Assembly: GCA_015680685.1 (NCBI GenBank)
Contig: MNCI01025442.1
Location: 368,958 to 432,957, forward strand
DNA length: 64,000 nucleotides
Reading direction: 5' to 3'
DNA from: Gnetum montanum
Lineage: Eukaryota; Streptophyta; Gnetopsida; Gnetales; Gnetaceae
A program made the translations under genes and the position numbers. How positions within the stretch are numbered: position 1 is the stretch's first letter; every line of letters begins with the position of its first letter. This document shows, in pieces, positions 1 to 10,690 of this stretch. The notes under the pieces are model-generated. The model ran no database searches, was not told the DNA's origin, and saw only the letters and a program-made list of their open reading frames with translations.

Positions 1-3000
1 AAGGGACCTATCCCTCAAAATATCTAAGGAGAATGAGTTGGGAAAAATCAAGAAGAAGCGATTTCCATGCATCGAGTATAATGATAAAAAGTGCAATTGT
101 GTGTAAAATATTTGATGAATCAGAAGCACATACATGAAGGCATGTAATCAGTGTGTGCAAGAAATTAATATTCAATAGTGTCTGTACGCAATAACCACAA
201 AGTAGAAGGGAACCAAGTTATTGATAGCTAATTCAGATAGTAGCACAATATGCATGGAGCCAATTGAGAGCTTAACCTATGCATATATAGAAGGCATGGA
301 CAAAATTGAACAAGTCCATTCCAAACTCTCTAATGAAGATGATGATAACTATTGGGGAGAGTTGGAGATCCCTAATCACTTCCAGCAGGAGTCCTTAGAA
401 TTAAAAAATTTACTAGTTGAAATGGAGTATGCATTTTAAAGAATGGTAAATTGGCCATCATTAATGCCAAACTTGCTCCTAAGAAAAAAGAAAAGTTTTT
501 GAAAGTGGTAAATAAATGGTCAACAACATTTGCTTGGTCATATCTAGAACTAATAGGGATCTATCCAAGGATATTCCAGCACCACATCTACACTAACATA
601 GCCATGAAGACTAGAAGGCAGTCGCAAAGGCAGCTAAACCCAAAATTGAAGAAAATCGTTAAGAAGGAGATATAGAAACTCCTCAAGGTAGGGTTTATCT
701 ATCCAATCATGGATAGTGAGTGGGTTAGCCCACTTGTAATTGTACCAGAGAAGGATGGTAAATGGTGGGTTTGCATTGACTTTAGGTTGTTAAACATGGT
801 AACATTTAAGGATCACTTTCCTTTACCACTTGTGGATCAAGTATTAGACACCATATTCGAGCATTGTTATTATAGTTTCCTAGATGGTTATAGTGGCTAT
901 AACCAAATCCAAATTATTCTGGAAGACCAAGCCAAGACAACATTCATGAGTCCTTGGGGGACTTTTGCATACTGTAAATGCCATTTGACCTATGCAATGC
1001 CCTTACAACATTTTAACGCTTAGTCCTTAGTATCTTTCAACAAAAAATTGGTAGCGATGTTGAAGTTTTTATGGATGACTTCTCCACCTATAGAGATACC
1101 TTTAAACAAGCCTTGGACCAACTTGAGCAAGTATTGAAGAGATGTGTTGAGACAAACCTACAACTCAATTGGCAAAAGAGCTATCTCATGGTCCAAAAAG
1201 GCATTGTGCTAGGGCACCAAATTTTATAGAAAGGGATTGAGGTAGATCCAAAAAAGATAAGGGTCATCCAAGGAATAACATGCCAACTAGAGACCATCAA
1301 AGATGTTCATTCATTCCTTGGATACACTGGTTACTATTGATGCTTTATTGAGAACTTTTCTAAGATTGCAAAGTCGTTGGTAGAGCTTACAAAGAAAGAT
1401 GCACCTTTCATATGGACCAAGGAATATAAAAATCCATTCCAATAATTAAAAGGAAAAATCATAGAAACACCAATCCTAAGAGCACTTGATTGGTCCAAAC
1501 CATTCCATATCATGATAGACGCATCTAACTATGCTTTGGGAGCCATGCTCATGTAGATGGATAATAAGAAACATCCATGTTATATCCACTGCATGAGTCA
1601 AAGCATTATGGGGGCATAGTTAAATTACACCACCATAGAAAAAGAATTAATTGTAGTGGCATATGTGCTAGAAAAGTTTAGACATTATGTGCTAGGTTAC
1701 AAAATATTTGTACATATGGACCATAGTGCAACTCGCTTCCTTATGAATAAGCTGATGGTGAGCCCTTGTGTTATACGGTGGCTTGTGATCTTGTAAGAAT
1801 TTGATCTTACTATGGTAGATTGAAAAGGAACCAAGAATGTGGTCACTGACCATCTTTTTCACTTAAGATGGGATAACAAAGAGGAGGAGAGCCTGCTCTC
1901 TGATGAATTTCTAGATGAACTCCTTTTTACTAGAGCAATAAATGAACAAACGCCTAAAAAAGTAGTATGGTATAATGGCATCCTCACATATCTTCTCACT
2001 CAAGAGATACCAAAAGACTTGGATTTTAGGAAAAAACAACAATTTCTTCATTGGGTCAAATACTTCATGGAAATTAATAGACACCTTTACAAGGTATGTG
2101 CCGATGGCCTGATCTGTTAGTGTGTCCTTGATGAAGATCAACTACATGTTCTCTAGGATGCTCATGAAGGACCTTGTAGAGGCCACTATGCAAGGAGACA
2201 CATAGCCATAAAAATCCTAATGGTAAGGTAATATTGGCCCATAATATTTAGGGATGCCCACCAATTTGTCAAGTCTTGTAAACATTGTCAACATGACGAG
2301 GGGATAACCACTTGTATGAAAGGTCCTAAATAGTGGATTCAACCACTAGAACCTTTTCACATATGGGGTGTTGACTTCATGGATCCCATCACACCAATGT
2401 CTAATGGGAAAGCATATACTATAGTAGTAGTTGAATATTGCACAAAATGGGCTAAATCTGTAGTCATTATAGATTGCACATCATCTGTTGTCACTAGATT
2501 TATACAACAACATATCATCAATAGGTTTGGGGTGTTGTGTTCACTAATTTTTGATAATGGGACTCATTTCATAGGTGCCACATTTAGAAAATTAATGCAA
2601 CACTTGGGGTTAGAACATAAATTAACAACACCTTACTATGCCCAAGCCAATGGTTAAGCAAAGGTAACCAACTGGGAGATTACAACAATATTAATGCAAA
2701 CCATTAGCAAATATAGGAATTCTTGAAGCACAAAACTTAATGATGCTCTCAGGGCTTAGCGATCAACTTGAAAAATTCTTATTGGATATTCTCCCTATGA
2801 TTTAGTGTACAAAAAAATTTCAACACTTCTAATTCAATCTGAGCTCTATACACTCTCAACTGCTTGTGATCTAAACCTTGACTTAAGTTTAGCACAAAAG
2901 GAGAGATTGATCAATCTGAACATGCTAGAAAAAAATTTCTTAGTGGCCCTATCTTTGAATGAGGTGAATAAATAATTCAACAAGTAAGGTCATGAGCTTA

Positions 3001-3180
3001 GAATTAGGAAAGTAAGGTTTCAACTAAGAGATAAGGTCCTCTACTAGAACCCCACACATGTACCTCAAAAGTTAAAATTTCAAACATTGTGGAAAGGACC
3101 TTATATAATTGATCAAACCTTTCCCTATGGAGCCATGATAATTTACAAACCTGATAGCCCAAATAAAAAGTAGTTGGTCA
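1..3180 (+). pseudogene. Ty3/gypsy pol remnant (RT-RNase H-integrase), element A
   Basis: This is a broken polyprotein that once copied and integrated an LTR retrotransposon. Pieces are in the expected gypsy order: protease-RT linker (221-675), RT fingers and palm (709-1,023, with SEWVSPLVIVP and CIDFRLLN), the catalytic FMDD at 1,068-1,079, gypsy RNase H (about 1,465-1,760, with the MIDAS motif), a zinc-binding integrase N-terminus (about 2,158-2,300) and the integrase core (2,356-2,670). Integrase Asp codons are at 2,373 and 2,553; the third catalytic position (2,661-2,663) reads Lys instead of Glu. At least ten in-frame stops occur, mostly TAG or TAA where Gln is expected. The element enters from the left edge, so its 5' LTR, gag and most of protease lie outside. 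Assignment to gypsy is firm; lineage is inferred from the shared PBS and LTR of related copies. Confidence 0.9.
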
Positions 3181-4866
3181 ATATCCAACACATCATACTT
3201 TTCCTAGAACCAAGATTGACCAGTGTAAATACTACTTCACCTAATGGACACCCCATTTTATTTTTCAAATCTCCTCATTCCAATTCAGTCATGGGGGAGA
3301 TGGTTATTCATGATAACCATTATCATGACCTCTCAATTTTTCTATCCTTTTTGTTTTTCACATTTTTTATTTTCAATTTTTTCTAATTTTATATCATTTT
3401 TAGTACATTTAAATTTTCTTGATTATTCTACACTTTCTTATATATTTTACTTTATTTTGTCTCTTGTGTTTCTTTTGATTAAGTATGATATTTTCTCATT
3501 CTTTCTAATAAATATACTTTATTGTCATAGGACACAATGATGCTATTGTTGTTTACTAATGATGGTTTGTGCTTAATGTGTGATTGTTGGTGTTTGGTTT
3601 CTATTTTTGAATTTTGATGTTTGATGACTTTGACATGGTTTATTTTTCATGGGATAGGTAGTGAGTCCATGTCATCCACCCATCCAAAGAACTCTATGGT
3701 TTTCCTTGTTCTGGAAATTTGAGGTCCCTTTCTCATTAAAGAAATGTTTAATTAATTAGTGACCTTGGTAGTTCCAGAATTAGGAAGGACTAAAAGGTTT
3801 GTAAAGGGTGTGTTTTTAAGGGGACTCAACACTCTTTGTACTCTTCATATTACTTGAGTGCTTGAGTGTTTTTTTATAGACTTCTCACTATTTCATACCA
3901 GCAATGATAGGAAGGCAAATAATGTTGTTGCATGGTGTGGTTTCCATCATTAACAAAAAAAAAGAACTATGGGAATTCAAAGCACACCCCTTTAACATGA
4001 ATAAGTCCTCACATGGTGTGGTTCCCATTTCAAAAAAAAAAAAAATAATGGAAAATCAAAGCACACCTCTTGGACAAATAAATGGACTACAAGCATTGGT
4101 TATGGGACTCGAAAGACATACACCTATGTCTGAAGGTCCCCTCTAACTAAGGCCCCCTCTCTCCCCTTTTTGTGAAATGGTGGTTGTCTTGTAGGGATAG
4201 TCTTGTGTCTCGAGTGGATGGATTAGTCTTAGCGTGGTGATGTGAAGTCATTGAAAGCAGATGGTTTTGGTTTGGACTAAGGATGGAACTTCTTGGGTCA
4301 TTTTAACCACACTTCCATAAGGGACTTCTTATGACCTCAATATGGAACTCCATTCCACTATCTCTATCATCCATCCATGCTTCCATAACTCACCTCACTA
4401 CTAGGTTCTATCTTATGCTTTATGTCTTAGTCTAACATATTGGGATTCTTGAGTGGATTCTTTTGGGTTGGTCCTTAACTTTTCATGATCATTAAATCGA
4501 CTATCGGGTTTACAAACTCCTTAGTTGAGGTTATGCAAGGGAAAAAAGGGCATGAGCCTACTATGGGGTGGACCTACTTGCATATTTTTTGGCTTGATTA
4601 GTTTAGGTTCCTTACCTTTAACATCATTACACTCTTATATTTTGTATTTTGCATTATGTAAATTGCTCAGTACTCAATCTTTTATTGCATTCATCCATTA
4701 AATCAAAATTTCTCTATTTTTTCAAATTTATGAACTTTAACGCCCTCTTCCCATGATTTCATACTATTCTTGGTCTTCTAAGCTTTCATTTGATCCCAAT
4801 TTCATTGAAAAATTCCTTGTATGTTGAAAGTTTGACCAAAGTCAACGAAACTCAATAGTGGTCAAT
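3181..4866 (+). other. Conserved noncoding spacer of element A
   Basis: No gene is visible. The stretch begins near a GGGGGAGATGG-like purine tract at 3,293-3,303 and is T-rich from 3,330 to 3,480. Parts of it recur at 10,288-10,690 (minus), 44,506-46,455 (minus), 50,502-51,000 (plus) and 52,967-54,260 (plus). Shared landmarks are a CATGGTGTGGTT motif, a block reading CCTCTAACTAAGGCCC, and a block around 4,530-4,580 reading TATGCAAGGG followed by GGGTGGACC. It sits between pol and the 3' ORF promoter, so I treat it as an internal part of the element rather than host DNA. Confidence 0.6.
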
Positions 4867-4963
4867 AGTTGCATTATTGAGGCCTCGTCAATGTAGCTGA
4901 CCTTGTTGATGAGGCCCTGTCATCAAGGCCTCATCAATGCAATACAGAAATACTATATATACC
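4867..4963 (+). promoter_or_regulatory. Internal promoter upstream of 3' ORF, element A
   Basis: An imperfect palindrome (4,870-4,940, arms GCATTATTGAGGCCT and AGGCCTCATCAATGC, 13 of 15 paired) precedes a TATA-like CTATATATACC at 4,953-4,963. The same GAGGCC/CATCAATGC palindrome class precedes the TATA box of this element's own LTR (8,515-8,640). The ORF start at 5,417 is reached after a likely 5'-UTR intron. Promoter function is inferred. Confidence 0.5.
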
Positions 4964-5108
4964 ATTGGACACTTTGGAATTTTTTGTCATTTGCTTATAA
5001 CACATGGGGAATTTTTGCAATTTTTCAAAGCCCAAAACCTTCCAGAGTCCATAACTTTCAAATAGTTTGTCCAAATCACTTTGTTTTTTAATCTTGCACT
5101 TACTGAAG

Positions 5109-5416
5109 GTAAGATCTTTATCGTGGGATCCACAAACCTTAAGGTTTTCAATGCAATTTTTAAAATGTTTTTCTAACTTCCCGAAGGGTTAGTAACTTTA
5201 ATCATACATAAACATCAACTTTTTCCAAGTTAACCCTTCCAAAAACCTATAGGATGATTTATCAATGATAAGGCATAAATAGAAATAAAAATTAGATTAA
5301 TTAAATTAGCCATAATAATAGCTTAGCCAAGTGTAACTACCCTTATGAGTTAAGGTATCCCAATTTTTTTAAGGTTACATAATGATTGCTAATCAATGGT
5401 TCTATTGTGATTGTAG
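5109..5416 (+). other. Predicted 5'-UTR intron of 3' ORF, element A
   Basis: The donor is GAAG|GTAAGATC at 5,109 and the acceptor TTGTAG sits directly before the ATG at 5,417. Length is 308 bp. Element D has a donor in the same relative position (54,596) and 302 bp to its ATG, with the acceptor AG mutated to AA. Two copies with matching length and placement support a real intron. Confidence 0.55.
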
Positions 5417-8217
5417 ATGGCACCCAAACAAAAGTGCCCGTAGGAAGGAGAACCCTTGCAACCACGAGAGAAATGACCTAGAGCTAGAAGGGGCTAGTAA
5501 GAACAAGGCCAAGAATAACAAGAGGTGACCCATACAATGGGTCCTCTTTGCAAGGAACCCAAAGTGGAATCTATTTGATAGATTCTATAAGAATAAGTTT
5601 CTATTGAACAATCTCAATGAGGAGAAGTGCCTAGACCTATGCCTAGGCTTGAGGTCACTCTGACTCAAGCCTTCCTAGACATCATCAAGTCTTGAGAGCT
5701 CCAAAGATCATTTCTTCAAGAAATAAACTTTGGGCCATTTTTGGAGAAAGCTCAAAAAGATGTTAGAACACAATTACAAGCCTCTCCCATGTGGCCAATC
5801 ATCATGACCAGCGGGAAGTGGTACATGGGAGAGACCTATCTCTTTTGGAACAACCAAAGGCTAGGGTCAATTGTAAAGATCAAGCATGTTCAAGTGTCCT
5901 ATTCAACAGAGGCCATTGCATAGGCACTAGAGTTTCCTGACATTGGAACACAGCTAGCAAAAATATCAACCAAAGGTGACCTTGAGGTGAAAAGGGAGTG
6001 GACCTAGCAATGTTACGGGGTGGAATATAAAGAGTATGGCGCACTCACACTGGTGGAGTGAATTTATTTTAAGATTTCAGCCTATCACCTTAATCCAATA
6101 GTGAGGCCAAGTAAGGTGACTACCTTCTCTGCTCATGTATGTGCTACTCTAAGTGAGAAATTTTCCATTAACCTTCTATAGCTAATTTATTTGGAGATTG
6201 ATAAGCGTTTCAAGGAGAATGAACATGGAAGGAGGACCTTTCCCTTTCCATGCCTGATAAGAAAACCTTGTAAGAGGGCATGTATTTTTTGCTATTCCAA
6301 TGACACTCTCAGGCATACTCCCTTAGCCTTATGTGTAGAAATTATGAAGGAAAAAATGCCACTATCCATTCAAGAAGAGGAGCTACCGCCACCACCACCC
6401 ACTTAGGAGACAACACCCGAGGTCGACATAGTCCTTGAGCATTTGCAACAAATCTAATAGTAGGAATGAGTGGGGTAGATCCATTTGTGTATCAATCAGC
6501 AATGAGTCAGCTTAATGAGATGGCTCAAATAGTTAGTCAGATAGAGATGGGTCGTTTCATTTTCTTTGCCCAAAGAATGCAACTACCTTTGAGGTTGGAT
6601 GCCAACACTCAGGAGGTGACAATGTGACTAGAAACACATCATTTATTCCTAGAAATATTTGGGAATGCTACCACTTTCTTGGTGAGGTTGAAGGAAGGTG
6701 AAAAGGCAACTGTCTTGGTGATGTAGCCCCAAGTGTAGGAAACAATAGCAAAAGTGGTAGCTGATCATGTAGCTGAAGCATTGAATGCATCAACGATGTC
6801 TATACCAGATGTATCTACACTCCAAGATGTGTAGACATCTATAAGAATGGTTAGTAGGAAAATGAACATAGCTCAGCATGAACAACTGCTAAAACAACTG
6901 GTGGAAACTGAGCAACTAACTCCATATATGTTTGATCTCTTGAAGGACATCACTACAACCTAGTCGGAGCTACTGAATGTAAGGGGAAAATGCATTATTT
7001 TGGAAGGGAAACTAGAAATGGCCCAAGAGTGAAATCAATGCTTGGCCATGGAGGTTGTTGGACTTTACGCTCAACTTGCAAAGCAAACATTCCTTAGCCT
7101 GGCAATGACAAGAGATGAAGCTATCAAACAGCTACAAGAACGGATTCAAAAGGCTAAGGAAGAAGTAGTAATGGTGATCTTCAAATAGTCTATGGCAAAA
7201 GCTAAAACACATTCAATTAAAAAAGACTTGGATTAGATGCACTAAGAGAATGAAACACTGACTACACAAAATCATCACCTATGATACATTGATGTTCAAA
7301 GAGATCAAATGCAGAAATTCATTCATCAACAATAGGAGCAGCTTGCTAGGGTCAAAACTGAATTGAGAAAATTGACTGTAGAGAATTGAAATCTATCAAT
7401 GGAGGAGGTGAACACCTTGCAACAAAATTCTACCATCAAAATTTCCACCTAAAAAAATGAAACTCTCAAGTTTGAGAGGGTGAAAAATCACTACAGGGAC
7501 CAGGTTGGCTTGCAAAAGAGAAAATTAATGAAAAAGAAATCCAGATGGTAAAGGCTAAAGTAAATGAATTCCTCCAGCAACTCTAGAAAGGAAGAGAAAT
7601 GTGGAAACCCATCCTTGATGGGTTTGATGCCTACAACAAAGTAGAGATCTACTTGAAGGAGTTTCAGATTGAAGAGATGATAGAGTATATGGAGTTGGCC
7701 AATCTTTGTTATGCAAACTTGGCAACATTGATAGTTGAATGACCATGATCAAAATTGGAGAAGTAGGCGGTTAACTTGCATTTGCTATATGAGGCCAAGT
7801 TCAAACACCACAAAGACACTAAGCAAAAGCTTGAGACTGCTAATGTTGAAATTAAAGTCCTCAAAGGATCATTCACAGATCAATGATACATTATCGTGGA
7901 CCTAGCTAGACAAATGAATGACTACCAAGAGTTGAAGAACATAGTGTGAGTGTTTGACATTGAATGAAAATAGTTTTTTGCCTGGTTTATCAACATCAAG
8001 GAGTTATTTTCAGCGATCATGTGTCCTTGGGAGGTCTTGTTCCAATCCACATTGGGAAAGTTGTGTGGATAGTGCATGATCCCAGGAGTAAGTAGGAGAA
8101 AATGAAAGCATTGTTGGATGCTTTTCGCCTTCCACCTAAAGTTGTAGCAGCAGCAGGACAACCATAGCCTCAACCACTATTAGTGCGTAAAGCTAGTGAA
8201 GGTCCCTTGGAGCATTA
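5417..8217 (+). pseudogene. 3' additional ORF (coiled-coil protein) of element A
   Basis: A broken ORF downstream of pol, starting MAPKQK, with a homologous partner at 54,898-57,628 that starts MAPKRG. Shared blocks include a WY-containing stretch near 5,810 (SGKWYMGETY), a block ending in PFPCLIRKPCK near 6,240, and a long Glu/Lys/Gln-rich second half (about 6,480-8,150) that looks like coiled coil. The N-terminal half resembles the plant retroelement-associated domain sometimes called 'putative plant transposon protein', judged by eye. Many TAG and TGA stops break it. Function is unknown; position after pol matches the env-like or additional ORFs of Athila/Tat-type gypsy elements. It is probably expressed from its own promoter, not from the pol polyprotein. 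Confidence 0.6.
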
Positions 8218-8495
8218 GGAACCACCACCACCGAGGACTATTTGATCTTCTCTAATAAGCTTCACATCATTAAGGAACGTGTTGTCCAAATTTTGAAGAG
8301 TTGTGTCATGGTGTTCAATTTTGTGTCCTGAACACCATCATTTTTGTAATGTGTTGATTCGTACACTTGGGCACTCCATTTTTTATCAAGTTAGTCAAGT
8401 TTGTTTTATTGAAAGAAAAGTCAATCAATAATCCCATACCTTTTCCAAATTTTTAAAGGAACTCAAGGACAAGTCCTCATTTAGTTGTGGGGTTA
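8218..8495 (+). other. 3' untranslated region and polypurine tract, element A
   Basis: This A/T-rich region carries CAATCAATAATCCCATACC (8,421-8,442), which recurs just before the LTRs at 51,918 and 57,835 and, reversed, beside the LTR at 44,490. A degenerate polypurine tract (GTGGGGTTA) abuts the LTR start; in other copies it reads CATGGGGGTA. Confidence 0.6.
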
Positions 8496-9948
8496 TGATG
8501 AGTTTTTGTTGGTTGGCTACCTTGACAAGGCCCTGTCGATGCAGCCAACCACGTTAACAAGGCCTCATCCACAAGGCCCCATCGATGCATTTTGACCTAC
8601 GTCAATGATGCCTTGTCGATGCAGTGTCTTTCCATCACCTATAAATACACATCTACTCGCCACATTTATGGGGAGTCTAGATTTCAATTGTAGTGAAGCT
8701 CTTGCATTTTTTCCATTCGAGAGTAGAAAATTTTCCTTGAGTTCCTGCAGCAAGAGTCATTGAGTGTATGGATCTTTATTTAAGCATTGTGGTACTTAAG
8801 CATGATAGTGTATGTGGCAATAAAGATGAGCTTTTTGATAAACCTTGCAACACTTTGGCTAGATTAGCTCTCTTATTTATGCATTCAATGTTTTCAATTA
8901 TTTGTTAATTATTTCACAATTATTTCCCAGTAATTAAGTTAATAAGAATTATTGAGCTAGATAGATTAAATACATAAGTATGATCGCTTCATGCGTAACA
9001 CATATTCACTTGAAAATCCTAGCAGTGTTATCACTTGCTATGCCTAGTAGTGTAGCATTTGGTTGCCCAATAGTAGATACGTGGTGATGAATTATGGTTT
9101 GCCAGGCCCCAATATCGAATACTTGATATTAGGTATGCGATATTGCAGCCTAGATAATGAGATTGAATACACAATATCATGATTCCTATGTAAGCCTATA
9201 AATATAGCACTTAGGTGCATAGGAAGGGAGTCAATATTTAAGTCTGTAGCGTAGAGTCATTTTGTCAGTTTTTAGTTAGTTTTTAATTCCTTCCCATGTG
9301 CATGCTTGCAATGTGATGATTGTAATTGTACAGAACCTTTGTTTGAGTGTGACATACTTGGACATGTACACAGTTAGAAATAAAGATCAAGATTACTCCA
9401 TTATTGCAGCATTCACTTAGTTTTTAATTGTTTAATTGTTAATTATTATTTATTGTTTTCTTAGTTAATATTTCTTTATCATTATTTACTATTGCTATTG
9501 TTAATGATGAATGGATATGTCTTAATCATGAACATTTAAGTGTAACTACTTGGTAACCTAGTAGTATATATAGTAGTGCTAAAGTAATGTGTGCTTGGTA
9601 ACCCTAGAAGTAGTACACGAGGTTCAAGATGTGCGTGGATGATTAAGGATAGATTCTCATAGCACTTAGGCTAGCTTAGATTTTATTTTCCATTATCTCT
9701 TAGTTCAATCAACATTATTTCTCATTGTCCCTAGAAGTAGCCTAGTGTTAGAAATCACATCATACACCTCACTTTGGACTAAATCATATGTGATAAAGCA
9801 AATACTAGTCCAGGTGGAAAGATAGTGGACTACGATCAATGTGTAACTATCTAGGTCCCACAACTAGTCTATCTACAGAGTCTGACTAGATCACGTGTAC
9901 ATGCTCATATTTGTATGGTTGAGTGTAGGGGTACCTTGCTGCTCATCA
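8496..9948 (+). repeat. LTR of element A (A-E family)
   Basis: The LTR starts TGATGAGT and ends GCTCATCA, preceded by the family GGTACCTTGC block. U3 contains GAGGCC/CATCGATGC palindromes (8,520-8,620) with a TATA box near 8,638 (CCTATAAATACAC). A second promoter-like block follows: GATATT/GATATC-type repeats (9,100-9,170) and TATAAATATA at 9,197-9,206. Having two palindrome-plus-TATA blocks makes it longer (1,453 bp) than sister LTRs (816-1,049 bp), which suggests an internal duplication or a nested LTR piece. Confidence 0.75.
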
Positions 9949-9999
9949 CATGGGTTCAAGAGTTGTATAGAAAGTGCAAATGGATGCTTATGTTAGGAT

Positions 10000-10287
10000 T
10001 AGTTAATTAGTCATTTAGATTAGTTAATTAAACTCCTTTTTATCTACATTTTGAGCACCCACAATATAAAATAAAAAATGATAAAAATCAGATGCCTCAG
10101 TTACACTTAACCATACCAACAAACGTCACAAGTGTAATTGGGAGGACAACGATTTACCTTAAGGCTAGATTCACTTTCTAAAGGGATAGTGCACTAGAAA
10201 TGATAAAGTTTGCAAAATTTAACTGAGTCATGTGTGAATGCTTCGTGATTTGTATGGTTGGGTGTAGGGGTACCTTATCACTCATCA
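10000..10287 (+). repeat. Truncated LTR 3' end, same family
   Basis: It aligns with the terminal ~280 bp of the family LTR: the AAAATCAGATGCCTCAGTTAC block, then TATGGTTGGGTGTAGGGG and a final ACTCATCA at 10,280-10,287. It follows a complete LTR end by only ~50 bp, so it is a separate, older fragment. What follows on the right is minus-oriented spacer of copy B. Confidence 0.65.
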
Positions 10288-10690
10288 ACAGGCATAATGA
10301 TCACAAGTTTATTCTTAGTTTGAGGATGGAAAGAATATCATTATGGCCATTGTAAGAGCCTCTTATTATTGGAATGGATGGATGGATGATGTGGGCTCAC
10401 TGTGAAAATAATCAGTCTTTTATGACTTGATAACATGGAAAAATTTTCACTTTATTGGGCTACATCTTACCTTTATTTAAATGTGTTTTATTAATGATTA
10501 GAAATTATTTATAAAGGATTTGAAACAAAGTATAAAAGAAATGGGAAAGATGGTAAAAATTATGAAAAAATAAAGAATGAAAAATGTTAAAGAATTGAAA
10601 AGTATTAAAGAATGTGAAAAATTAATTTGCAAGCTCCAACCTAATGTTGCATTCCTTAAATGGTGGTAGGTTCCATGTTTGATATGTGTC
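10288..10690 (-). other. Spacer fragment of element B
   Basis: There is no gene. The stretch is the reverse-oriented equivalent of 52,967-53,160 (GATGGATGGATGATGTGG block) and of the T-rich tail beside the spacer at 3,330 (A-rich here, 10,500-10,620). It joins the gag-protease remnant of B directly, so RT and integrase are missing in this copy. Confidence 0.55.
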
